Assembly (NCBI GenBank): GCA_937892735.1
Contig: CALBGL010000145.1
Coordinates: 1-37,707 of the forward strand
Direction of reading: 5' to 3'
Origin: an uncultured Clostridia bacterium
GTDB taxonomy: Bacteria; Bacillota; Clostridia; Lachnospirales; Bianqueaceae
Length of the DNA: 37,707 nt
A program made the translations under genes and the position numbers. The notes below the pieces were generated by a model. The model ran no database searches and was not told the DNA's origin. It worked only from the letters and a program-made list of their open reading frames with translations. Shown here one piece after another: positions 7,012 through 15,149 of the stretch; positions within the stretch are counted from its first letter, which is position 1, and the number at the start of each line of letters is the position of its first letter.

Positions 7012-8847
7012 ATGATTGATCCAAAGATGATTCGCAATATCGCCATCATTGCCCACGTGGATCACGGTAAAACAACCCTCGTGGATGCAATGCTCCATCA
7101 GAGCGGTGTATTCCGTGAGAATCAGCAGGTGGACGAGCGTGTCATGGATTCCAATGATCTTGAGAAAGAACGGGGCATCACGATTCTTGCGAAAAACACG
7201 GCTCTGCATTATCAAGGCGTCAAGATTAACATTATTGATACCCCCGGTCACGCGGATTTTGGCGGTGAAGTAGAACGCAGCTTAGAGATGGCCAATGGCG
7301 TATTGCTTTTAGTCGATGCCTTTGAAGGCTGTATGCCGCAAACTCGATTTGTTTTGAAAAAGGCTCTGGATCTGGGTTTGGTGCCTATTATCGTTGTTAA
7401 CAAGGTAGATCGTCCCATGTCCCGCCCGGAAGAAGTTTTCAATGATGTACTGGAGCTTTTGCTTGATCTGGGCGCCTCAGACGAACAGCTGGATTCTCCT
7501 GTGGTTTATACCTCCGCACGAGATGGATGGGCTTCCTTGAATCCGAATGTAAGGGGAACCGATCTGACCCCGCTGTTTGACACCATTTTAAAGACAATCC
7601 CCTATCCGCAGGGAGATATCGATGGAGATCTACAGCTCCTTGTTTCCAATATTGATTACGACAGTTATACCGGCAGAATCGCCATCGGCCGTATTGATCG
7701 AGGACATCTGCGTTCGGGAGATGAAGCTGTCATCTGCCGTAAGGATGGTACGACGACTAAAGTCCGCCTGTCCAGTCTCTATACTTTCCAGGATCTGGAG
7801 CGTGCTCCGCTGGAAGAGGCCGGTGTGGGCGATATCGTAGCCGTATCCGGCATTAAGGATATCAATATTGGAGAAACCATCTGTTCTCCCAACAATATCG
7901 AGCCGCTGCCCTTCGTTGAGATCGATGAACCGGTTCTGTCCATGACGTTTCGTGTAAATAACAGTCCGTTTGCCGGTAAGGAAGGCGAATATGTGACTTC
8001 TCGTCATCTTCATGATCGCTTGTTTCGAGAACTGGAATCCAACATCAGTCTTCGTGTAGAAGAAACGGATTCCCCTGACGCCTATGTGGTTTCCGGTCGT
8101 GGAGAACTGCATCTATCTGTTCTTATTGAAAATATGCGCAGACAGGGTTATGAATTTGCTGTCTCTCGTCCACAGGTCATCACCAAAACTGTTCATGGAC
8201 AGCTCATGGAACCCATCGAATGGCTGACCGTGGATCTACCGGATGAATATACCGGCGTACTGATGGAAAGCGCAGGTATCCGCAAGGCGGAACTGCAGAA
8301 CATGACTCCCGTCTATGGGGGTTATAGCCGCTTAGAATTTAAGATTCCTTCCCGTGGTCTGATCGGATATCGCAGCCAGCTCATGACCGATACGAAGGGA
8401 ACCGCTGTCATCAACCATGTTTTCTACGATTATGAACCCTATAAAGGGGATATGCAGATGCGAAGCCATGGTTCTTTGATCGCCTTTGAAACCGGCGAGG
8501 CTGTCACCTATGGCCTATACAATGCACAGGATCGGGGCGCCCTCTTCATCGGGCCGCAGACCAAGGTATATGAAGGCATGATTGTCGGCGAGAATTCCCG
8601 CGGCGGGGATATGGTGGTCAATGTCTGCAAGAAGAAACATGTTTCAAACATGCGCTCTTCTTCCGCAGATGAGGCGTTGCGGCTCACACCACCTAAAATC
8701 ATGAGTTTGGAACAGTGTCTGGAATTTATCTCCGATGATGAGCTCGTGGAAGTGACCCCTAAGAGTATTCGTATGCGGAAACTCTATCTCTCTGCCGAGC
8801 AGCGTGTCAAGGTGCGCAATGCACAAAATGCCGCGAAAAATTCCTAA
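7012..8847 (+). CDS. typA: Translational GTPase TypA/BipA
   Basis: A 611-aa ribosome-binding GTPase related to EF-G and LepA, involved in ribosome assembly and stress adaptation. The G-domain motifs are intact: AHVDHGKTT (G1, about 14-22), RGIT (G2), DTPGHADF (G3) and NKVDR (G4). EF-G-like domains II, III and V follow, then the TypA-specific C-terminal domain with SRGGDMVVNVCKKK. Length is typical. The ATG at 7012 is preceded by AGAAAGGAG with a 10-nt gap. It stands alone, with its own promoter and with the ATPase promoter just after its stop codon. Confidence 0.96.
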   Translation: MIDPKMIRNIAIIAHVDHGKTTLVDAMLHQSGVFRENQQVDERVMDSNDLEKERGITILAKNTALHYQGVKINIIDTPGHADFGGEVERSLEMANGVLLLVDAFEGCMPQTRFVLKKALDLGLVPIIVVNKVDRPMSRPEEVFNDVLELLLDLGASDEQLDSPVVYTSARDGWASLNPNVRGTDLTPLFDTILKTIPYPQGDIDGDLQLLVSNIDYDSYTGRIAIGRIDRGHLRSGDEAVICRKDGTTTKVRLSSLYTFQDLERAPLEEAGVGDIVAVSGIKDINIGETICSPNNIEPLPFVEIDEPVLSMTFRVNNSPFAGKEGEYVTSRHLHDRLFRELESNISLRVEETDSPDAYVVSGRGELHLSVLIENMRRQGYEFAVSRPQVITKTVHGQLMEPIEWLTVDLPDEYTGVLMESAGIRKAELQNMTPVYGGYSRLEFKIPSRGLIGYRSQLMTDTKGTAVINHVFYDYEPYKGDMQMRSHGSLIAFETGEAVTYGLYNAQDRGALFIGPQTKVYEGMIVGENSRGGDMVVNVCKKKHVSNMRSSSADEALRLTPPKIMSLEQCLEFISDDELVEVTPKSIRMRKLYLSAEQRVKVRNAQNAAKNS

Positions 8848-8855
8848 ATCTTTCC

Positions 8856-8884
8856 TTGACTTTTTGGATTTGTTCTGCTATGAT
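8856..8884 (+). promoter_or_regulatory. Promoter of the riboswitch-ATPase transcript
   Basis: TTGACT (8856-8861), 17-bp spacer, TATGAT (8879-8884). The predicted start near 8890 coincides with the first base of the riboswitch. Confidence 0.8.
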
Positions 8885-8890
8885 AGTTGC

Positions 8891-9016
8891 ATAAGGGAGT
8901 AATCAGCGCTGCATACTATTTTTTAGCGTAACAACACCAACACTCGGAGGGTTTCTCCTGGTTCGTTTTAAATGATGAGACTTATCTGCTGTAAGAAGGT
9001 GGGTAGGTCTTTTTTA
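8891..9016 (+). ncRNA. yybP-ykoY (Mn2+) riboswitch with terminator platform
   Basis: The leader shows the conserved yybP-ykoY features: ATAAGGGAGTA at the 5' side, an internal CCAACACTCGGAGG segment and GAGACTTATCT at the 3' side. ATAAG (8891-8895) can pair with CTTAT (8981-8985) to close P1. The same AGACTTATCT (8978-8987) can instead pair over ten positions, using G-U wobbles, with GGGTAGGTCT (9001-9010) to make a terminator followed by TTTTTTATAT. The two pairings exclude each other. In characterised members Mn2+ stabilises the aptamer and prevents termination, so manganese should turn on the downstream ATPase. Confidence 0.88.
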
Positions 9017-9051
9017 TATCCACCAAACAAATTGTAAGGAGGTATTTCAAC

Positions 9052-11709
9052 ATGAAAGAGTATCTCAGCAGTAAGGAACAGGTTTTATCCGGCCTCAACG
9101 TGGGAGAACAGGGACTTTCCTCACAGGAAGCCTCTTCTCGTCTTTCCCAGTATGGTCCCAATAAGCTGGCCGAGGGCAAACAGACCACGCTGCTCCAACG
9201 GTTCCTTTCTCAGTTGGCGGATCCCATGATTATCATTCTGATCGTGGCCGCCGTCATCTCCGGCATCACTTCTTTCTATTCCGGAGAGTCCTTTGCCGAT
9301 GTAATCATCATCATGATCGTCGTCATCATCAATGCGGTGCTGGGCGTCGTCCAGGAAAGCAAGGCCGAGAAGGCAATCGCGGCTCTGCAGGAGATCGCGG
9401 CTGCCACCTCGAAGGTATTACGAGACGGCCATCAGATCACCGTTCGCAGTGAGGATCTGGTTCCTGGCGATATCATTATATTAGAAGCTGGTGATGCGGT
9501 ACCTGCGGATGCCCGTATTCTGGAATCTGCCAGTATGAAAATCGAAGAGGCTGCTCTGACCGGCGAGTCGGTGCCCGTTACAAAACACGATCAGGTGCTG
9601 ACCGCCGAGAATAACAAGGATGTGCCTCTGGGTGATCGTAAAAACATGGTCTATATGGGCAGCACCGTAGTCTATGGCCGCGGGCGTGCTGTCATCACGG
9701 CTACGGGAATGAAGACCGAGATGGGCAAGATCGCGGATGCGCTCACCCAGGCAGAAGATAATGCGACGCCGCTGCAGCGTAAGCTCTCGCAGCTCAGCAA
9801 GATCCTAAGCTTTCTGGTCATCGGTATCTGTCTGGTCATCTTCGCAGTCAATCTATTCCGGTATTATCCGAATATCACGGGTGAAACCTTGATCGACACC
9901 TTTATGGTAGCCGTGAGCCTGGCAGTAGCCGCCATTCCGGAAGGATTGGCCACAGTTGTCACGATCGTACTGTCCATCGGCGTGACAAATATGTCCAAAC
10001 GAAACGCTGTGATTCGTAAGCTGACCGCCGTGGAAACCCTGGGATGTACCCAGATTATCTGTTCCGATAAGACCGGAACCTTGACACAGAATAAGATGAC
10101 GGTTGTAGAATATCGCGGTGACGATGAAAAGCTTCTGGCAACGGCCATGGCGCTCGACAGCGACGCCGAGCTGGATCCTTCTTCCAAGGATGCTGTCGGT
10201 GAGCCTACCGAATGTGCTCTTGTCAATTACGCCTACAAGTTGGGCCTGGATAAGAATGATCTGAAGAAGACTGCGCCTCGTATCGGAGAAGCGCCCTTCG
10301 ATTCCATGCGTAAGATGATGTCCACCGTTCACCAGTATGCTGACGGCTCCATCATTCAGTATACTAAGGGTGCGCCAGATGAGGTTTTGAAACGTTGTAC
10401 CACTGTGATCTCCGGCGGAAAGCAACTTCCTATGACGGATGCGCTGCGTATGCAGATTCTGGAACAGAATAAGGAAATGGCGGATCAGGCGCTTCGTGTC
10501 CTATGTGCGGCCTGCCGCGCTTGGGATGCTGCTCCCACCAGTTATGACGCTTCCTTCCTGGAACAGGATCTGTGCTATATCGGTCTGACCGGCATGATCG
10601 ATCCGGTTCGTCCAGAGGTTCTGCCTGCGATTCAGGAATGTCGCCAGGCGGGTATTCGTCCTATCATGATTACCGGAGACCACAAGGATACCGCGGTGGC
10701 TATCGCTATGCAACTAGGAATCATTACCAGTCCGGAACAGGCGATTACCGGTGCGCAGCTGGATGAGATCAGTGATGAAGAACTTCCCCAAAGAATCGAA
10801 CAGTTTTCTGTCTATGCCCGTGTGCAGCCGGAACACAAAGTTCGAATCGTCAAGGCTTGGAAAGCAAAAGGTAAGATCACGGCTATGACAGGAGACGGTG
10901 TCAATGACGCGCCTTCCATCAAGAATGCGGACATCGGAATCGGCATGGGTATTACCGGAACGGATGTCACAAAAAATGTAGCGGACATGGTGCTGGCGGA
11001 TGATAATTTTGCCACCATCGTTTCCGCCGTAGGGGAAGGACGCCGAATCTACGATAATATCCGCAAGGCGATTCAGTTCCTTCTGGCTTCTAACCTTTCC
11101 GAGGTGTTGGCTATTTTTATCGCCACACTGATCGGTTTCACGATTCTGCAACCCGTGCATCTTCTGTGGATCAACCTGATTACCGATTGCTTCCCAGCGC
11201 TGGCATTGGGTGTAGAACAGAGTGAGAAGGATATCATGAAGCGTCCTCCCCGGAATCCGAAGGATGGCGTCTTTGCCGGCGGCATTGGTTTCAATATCGC
11301 GTTCCAGGGTATCGTCGTCACCCTCATCACGTTGGCTGCCTATTTCATCGGTCATTATATGGAAGCCGGTGTCTGGGAATTTGTAGACAGTGCGGATGGT
11401 ACGACCATGGCCTTCCTGACGCTCTCTATGACAGAAATCTTCCATTCCTTCAATATGCGTTCTCTGCATAAGTCTGTCTTCACCATGAAAAGCCATAACA
11501 AGTTCTTATGGCTGGCGATGTTAGCTTCTCTTCTATGTACCACGGCTGTCATTTACATTCCTTTCCTAGCTAACGCGTTTGGATTCGAACACATTTCCCT
11601 GTTGGAATATACGGTATCGATCCTACTGGCGATCACAATCATTCCCATTGTGGAAATCCAGAAACTGTGTCAGCGTAAGAGCATGAAGAAAAGGGGCGAG
11701 ATTGCCTAA
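9052..11709 (+). CDS. P2-type cation-transporting ATPase (Ca2+/Mn2+ efflux)
   Basis: An 885-aa membrane pump. It has an N-terminal cation-ATPase domain, TGES in the actuator domain (170-173), PEGL in M4 (296-299), the phosphorylation motif DKTGT (D339), KGAP in the nucleotide domain and TGDGVND (613-619). The metal-site residues of SERCA-type pumps are present: E297 in M4, N681 and E684 in M5, N708, T711 and D712 in M6, and a glutamate in M8 (TEIFHSFN). Homology alone would suggest a calcium pump. The yybP-ykoY riboswitch upstream argues that manganese export is a main physiological role, as in Lactococcus YoaB. The ATG at 9052 follows AAGGAGG with an 8-nt gap. A strong terminator follows. 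Confidence 0.93.
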   Translation: MKEYLSSKEQVLSGLNVGEQGLSSQEASSRLSQYGPNKLAEGKQTTLLQRFLSQLADPMIIILIVAAVISGITSFYSGESFADVIIIMIVVIINAVLGVVQESKAEKAIAALQEIAAATSKVLRDGHQITVRSEDLVPGDIIILEAGDAVPADARILESASMKIEEAALTGESVPVTKHDQVLTAENNKDVPLGDRKNMVYMGSTVVYGRGRAVITATGMKTEMGKIADALTQAEDNATPLQRKLSQLSKILSFLVIGICLVIFAVNLFRYYPNITGETLIDTFMVAVSLAVAAIPEGLATVVTIVLSIGVTNMSKRNAVIRKLTAVETLGCTQIICSDKTGTLTQNKMTVVEYRGDDEKLLATAMALDSDAELDPSSKDAVGEPTECALVNYAYKLGLDKNDLKKTAPRIGEAPFDSMRKMMSTVHQYADGSIIQYTKGAPDEVLKRCTTVISGGKQLPMTDALRMQILEQNKEMADQALRVLCAACRAWDAAPTSYDASFLEQDLCYIGLTGMIDPVRPEVLPAIQECRQAGIRPIMITGDHKDTAVAIAMQLGIITSPEQAITGAQLDEISDEELPQRIEQFSVYARVQPEHKVRIVKAWKAKGKITAMTGDGVNDAPSIKNADIGIGMGITGTDVTKNVADMVLADDNFATIVSAVGEGRRIYDNIRKAIQFLLASNLSEVLAIFIATLIGFTILQPVHLLWINLITDCFPALALGVEQSEKDIMKRPPRNPKDGVFAGGIGFNIAFQGIVVTLITLAAYFIGHYMEAGVWEFVDSADGTTMAFLTLSMTEIFHSFNMRSLHKSVFTMKSHNKFLWLAMLASLLCTTAVIYIPFLANAFGFEHISLLEYTVSILLAITIIPIVEIQKLCQRKSMKKRGEIA

Positions 11710-11722
11710 TCCTTATATAATG

Positions 11723-11762
11723 AAGGACCCGTTACAGAATGGAAATTCTGCAACGGGTCCTT
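11723..11762. terminator. Bidirectional terminator between the ATPase and PHP genes
   Basis: Arms of 18 bases (11723-11740 and 11745-11762) pair with one mismatch around a GGAA loop. A-rich and T-rich flanks suit both the ATPase gene (plus) and the converging PHP gene (minus). Confidence 0.88.
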
Positions 11763-11809
11763 TCTCATGACTTCCTCTTCGTGCCGCGACGAATGAGAAA
11801 TCCCCTTCC

Positions 11810-12670
11810 CTAGCACACTGTATAAGCGCTGGTCCAGGCTGATTTGCCCTCTTTATCTATTACCTGTGCTCGCACAAAGCGATCATAGGGTTTTAAGACA
11901 AATTCGGCCTGTGTGATTCCCGACTGTCGGCTTACTGTATCCGGCTGCCAGACACTCGCAGAATAGAATATCACGGCCTCCGCCGGCGTGCATTCGACGA
12001 CAAATCGATCTCCTTCTATACGGGCTTTCTGAATCAAAGGCCCCTGCGTCGCGTATAGTCTGCCTGCCTGAATACTTTGCAGAATCGCTTTCCGGCTGCA
12101 TTCTTCTGCCTGTACATAAATATAGCTCTTAAAGATCTCATCCTGATAGAAATGCGTATCGTCCGCAGCCATATAAGGTACACGCATCCCATATTTCGCC
12201 GCCAAATCCAGCACATGTGAAGAATCTGCCCTAGATGAATACGGAAATCCAGATACCGAATTATAGATTTCTACTCCCGATAATCCTTCCAATTCTGCGA
12301 TATCCTGCGGCTGTTCCAGAGACCAGGCCGGATGTGCCAAAATCGCGAGTCCTTTTGCCGCACGCACAGTATCGATCAACTCCTGCGCGCTCTGCCCTCT
12401 TTCCGCGTCCGGCATCTGCTCCAGGCCAATCCCCACGATATGCCAACAGCCATTCTTCATCGTATCCAACTCGATGCCGCTGAGAAGCAGCATATTCTTT
12501 TCATGTCCATTTCGACTCAGATGCCAGTGATCCGTAATCGCCAGAAAATCGTACCCCGCTTCCTGATATCGTCTCTGTGCCTCCTTGGGCGACACTTTTC
12601 CATCGCTCTTGGTCGTATGCGCGTGGAGGTTGCCTTTCCACCATTTCTTTCCTTCTCGGTCCTGATACAT
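11810..12670 (-). CDS. PHP-domain metal-dependent phosphoesterase
   Basis: A protein of about 286 aa with the PHP metal-centre motifs: NLHAHTTKSDG (H16, H18), ITDHWH (D47, H48), GIELDT (E67), ILAHPAW (H113) and DDTHFY (D171, H173). PHP proteins hydrolyse phosphoesters using two or three metal ions; the standalone CehA-like branch has poorly known substrates. The ATG at 12670 follows AGAAGGAG with a 5-nt gap, which is better than the upstream in-frame candidate at 12700. It is the last gene of the GH2-GH105-GH105 cluster but is separated by a terminator-like hairpin, so its expression may depend on readthrough. A role on a sugar phosphate or phosphate ester from pectin breakdown is only a guess from position. 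Confidence 0.8.
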   Translation of the reverse strand: MYQDREGKKWWKGNLHAHTTKSDGKVSPKEAQRRYQEAGYDFLAITDHWHLSRNGHEKNMLLLSGIELDTMKNGCWHIVGIGLEQMPDAERGQSAQELIDTVRAAKGLAILAHPAWSLEQPQDIAELEGLSGVEIYNSVSGFPYSSRADSSHVLDLAAKYGMRVPYMAADDTHFYQDEIFKSYIYVQAEECSRKAILQSIQAGRLYATQGPLIQKARIEGDRFVVECTPAEAVIFYSASVWQPDTVSRQSGITQAEFVLKPYDRFVRAQVIDKEGKSAWTSAYTVC

Positions 12671-12684
12671 CTTGACTCCTTCTG

Positions 12685-12711
12685 AAAAAGGCTGCCGCAT
12701 ACACGGCAGCC
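12685..12711 (-). terminator. Terminator after the GH105 pair
   Basis: On the minus strand GGCTGCCG (12704-12711) pairs with CGGCAGCC (12690-12697) and five T follow. It sits immediately before the PHP gene's ribosome binding site, so it probably attenuates that gene. Its GGCTGCCGCATA core also occurs in the hairpin at 3781-3818. Confidence 0.75.
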
Positions 12712-12728
12712 CCTTTTCGATTCTCTGA

Positions 12729-13829
12729 TTAGTCCAATGCGGCCGCCAAATCTGTACACATGATCAGATAGGCGCCCATGCCGTGCAGGTCGTTCTCGCT
12801 GGTCGGACGCGCGCAGTAATGCGCATAATCGCCGACACCCGTACCTACACAGATATTATCGACAATGATACCCTGCTCATTATAACGCAGGCGGTCGATG
12901 ATCCCATGGTATCCCTTGATGGCCACATCCATGTACTTCTCATCCATAAATCCCATCTTGATCGCACGCGCAATGGCTGCCGAATACAGGCAAGTGCAGG
13001 AAGATTCCACCCAGTTGCCTTCCTGATCACCCTTATCCACGACCTGATACCACAGTCCGGTCTCTTCATCCTGATATGGAAGCAGCGCTTTCAAGAGATC
13101 CACCGTCAGACGGATGATCTCTTTTCGATCCTTATGATCCTCCGGCAGATAGATCAGCTCATCTAACATCGCAATCGGCACCCAGCCAATAGAACGGCCC
13201 CAGAACTCCGGTGACTTGCCAGTGACCGGATCCGCCCAGTCTGCCTCTTTACTGCAATCCCAAGCATGGTACCATAATCCCGTCTTCTCATCCTTCGTAA
13301 ACTTCTCCATCAGGAGCGCCTGCTGCGTGCTCAGATCAAAATATTCCGGATGATTAAACTTCGCGCCATACTCCACGCTCAGAGGACCCGCCATATAGAG
13401 GCCATCCAACCACATCTGATTCGGATACCGATCCTTATGCCAGAATCCTCCCTCTTGATTCTTCGGGAAATTATAGATCACCGGCAACAGCGTATCCAGA
13501 GCGATCTTGTACCGCTCATCCCCCGTCTTTTCGTAGGGCTCAAACAGCAGGATACCCGGCTGGATATCATCCAATTGACCGCAATCCCACTGAATAATCG
13601 TGCCATCGGGACGTACCTCATGATCCACCCAAGCCTTATAATAATCATAATACTTCTCTTCCCCTGTCAAATGCCAGGTCTTCTGCACACCTGACAGAAA
13701 CACACCCTGATGATAGTGAAATCGATCCTTCGGCGGCAAGTCCTCCGGAGCAAACTTTCTCATCATCGTGTCGCAGCCCATTTTCGCGTATTCTACCGCC
13801 GAATGGCCCTTATATTCTGAACGACTCAT
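12729..13829 (-). CDS. GH105 unsaturated rhamnogalacturonyl hydrolase (copy 1)
   Basis: A 366-aa (alpha/alpha)6-barrel hydrolase. GH105 enzymes remove the unsaturated uronic acid that pectate or rhamnogalacturonan lyases leave on oligosaccharide ends. The two catalytic-site aspartates match those of YteR: QLDDIQPG (D88) and MWLDGLY (D142). No signal peptide is present, so it works in the cytoplasm. The ATG at 13829 follows AAGGAGG by 8 nt. It lies 18 bp after copy 2 and is about 87% identical to it over the full length, with the last 130 residues nearly identical, so the pair is a recent tandem duplication. Differences concentrate in residues 110-200, near the substrate cleft of this fold. 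Confidence 0.9.
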   Translation of the reverse strand: MSRSEYKGHSAVEYAKMGCDTMMRKFAPEDLPPKDRFHYHQGVFLSGVQKTWHLTGEEKYYDYYKAWVDHEVRPDGTIIQWDCGQLDDIQPGILLFEPYEKTGDERYKIALDTLLPVIYNFPKNQEGGFWHKDRYPNQMWLDGLYMAGPLSVEYGAKFNHPEYFDLSTQQALLMEKFTKDEKTGLWYHAWDCSKEADWADPVTGKSPEFWGRSIGWVPIAMLDELIYLPEDHKDRKEIIRLTVDLLKALLPYQDEETGLWYQVVDKGDQEGNWVESSCTCLYSAAIARAIKMGFMDEKYMDVAIKGYHGIIDRLRYNEQGIIVDNICVGTGVGDYAHYCARPTSENDLHGMGAYLIMCTDLAAALD

Positions 13830-13847
13830 TCTCTAATCCTCCTTGCA

Positions 13848-14951
13848 TTAATCCAGTGCTGCCGCGATATCCGTACACATGATCAGGAATGCCCCCATGC
13901 CATGTAGGTCATTCTCACTGGTCGGACGCGCGCAGTAGTGCGCATAATCGCCCACGCCTGTGCCTACGCAGATATTATCGACAATGATACCCTGTTCATT
14001 ATAACGCAGACGATCGATGATCCCATGATACCCCTTGACAGCCACATCCATGTATTTTTCATCCATCAGTCCCATTTTGATCGCGCGTGCAATGGCTGCT
14101 GAATACAGACAGGTACAGGAAGATTCCACCCAGTTGCCTTCCTGGCCGCCCTTATCCACAACCTGATACCATAGCCCGGTCTTTTCATCCTGATAGGGGA
14201 TGAGCGCCGTCAAAAGATCCACCGTCAATCGGATGATCTCCTTGCGGTCCTTATGATTCTCCGGCAAGAATGCCAACTCATCCAGCATGGCAATCGGTAC
14301 CCAGCCAATGGAACGTCCCCAGAACTCCGAAGACTTGCCTGTGACCGGATCCGCCCAAGAAGCCTTACGAGACGCATCATACGCATGATACCACAGTCCG
14401 GTCTTCTCATCCTTTGTAAACTTTTCCATCAGAAGCGCTTGATTGGTTACAAAATCAAAGTATTCCGGATGATTGAATTTCGCCGCATATTCCGCGCAGA
14501 TCGGACCACCCATGTAGAGGCCATCCAGCCACATCTGATTCGGACAGCTGGGATCCTTATGCCACAATCCGCCTTCCGGCGTCTTCGGCAGGTTATAAAT
14601 CGTGGGCACCAAGACATCGAGCGCCTTTTTATAACGTTCATCTCCTGTTTTCTCATACAACTCATAGAGCAAGATGCCCGGCTGAATATCATCCATCTGT
14701 CCCGGATCCCACTGAATGATCGTCCCATCTGGACGAACTTCATGATCCACCCAAGCCTTATAATAGTCATAATACTTCTTGTCTCCCGTCAGATGCCAGG
14801 TTTTCTGCACTCCCGACAGGAACACTCCCTGATGATAGTGGAAACGGTCCTTCGGCGGCAGATCCTCCGGAGCGAACTTCCTCATCATCGTATCACAAGC
14901 CATCTGAGCATATTCCACCGCCTTGTGATCTTTGTACGTAGAACCATTCAT
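13848..14951 (-). CDS. GH105 unsaturated rhamnogalacturonyl hydrolase (copy 2)
   Basis: A 367-aa paralogue of the next gene downstream, with the same catalytic pattern: QMDDIQPG (D88) and MWLDGLYMG (D143). The ATG at 14951 has AGAAGGAGG 9 nt upstream. It is transcribed after the GH2 beta-galactosidase, across an unusual structured spacer at 14985-15148. The two paralogues may have diverged in preferred chain length or decoration, or duplication may simply raise dosage. The family call is firm; the exact substrate (RG-I disaccharide or a branched fragment) is inferred from GH106 and GH2 neighbours. Confidence 0.9.
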   Translation of the reverse strand: MNGSTYKDHKAVEYAQMACDTMMRKFAPEDLPPKDRFHYHQGVFLSGVQKTWHLTGDKKYYDYYKAWVDHEVRPDGTIIQWDPGQMDDIQPGILLYELYEKTGDERYKKALDVLVPTIYNLPKTPEGGLWHKDPSCPNQMWLDGLYMGGPICAEYAAKFNHPEYFDFVTNQALLMEKFTKDEKTGLWYHAYDASRKASWADPVTGKSSEFWGRSIGWVPIAMLDELAFLPENHKDRKEIIRLTVDLLTALIPYQDEKTGLWYQVVDKGGQEGNWVESSCTCLYSAAIARAIKMGLMDEKYMDVAVKGYHGIIDRLRYNEQGIIVDNICVGTGVGDYAHYCARPTSENDLHGMGAFLIMCTDIAAALD

Positions 14952-14984
14952 GATAAAAATCCTCCTTCTATATATTATGATGTT

Positions 14985-15148
14985 GGGGTCAAAAGGTATT
15001 TTGACCCCATGATACCTACGAATTGCTCCGCACTGCGTGCTCCCGCAATCTAAAACACCTCAAATCCGCTTTTCGGTGTTTTACAGGTCACAAAGTCATG
15101 TTTTTTCATGCAAGCATGAAACGCATGACCTTTTGACCCTGGTATCAT
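14985..15148 (-). repeat. Structured intercistronic element (MITE-like repeat or ncRNA candidate)
   Basis: This element fills most of the gap between the beta-galactosidase stop (15150) and the GH105 gene. On the minus strand ATGATACC (15141-15148) pairs with GGTATCAT (15009-15016) to close a multibranch fold. Inside are a GGTCA...GTCATG arm (15124-15138 with 15086-15100) capped by TTTCATGC/GCATGAAA, then TAAAACACC/GGTGTTTTA (15051-15059 with 15075-15083), then ATTGC/GCAAT (15022-15026 with 15045-15049) enclosing GCAC/GTGC. Immediately 3' is a perfect 10-bp hairpin GGGGTCAAAA/TTTTGACCCC (14985-14994 with 14999-15008). No coding potential is evident. I do not recognise a named RNA family. Confidence 0.6.
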
Positions 15149-15149
15149 A

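Noticed and set aside
10714..11496. Minus-strand frame of 260 codons opposite the P-type ATPase
   Set aside because: Shadow of the ATPase; composition follows its codon pattern and nothing supports translation.
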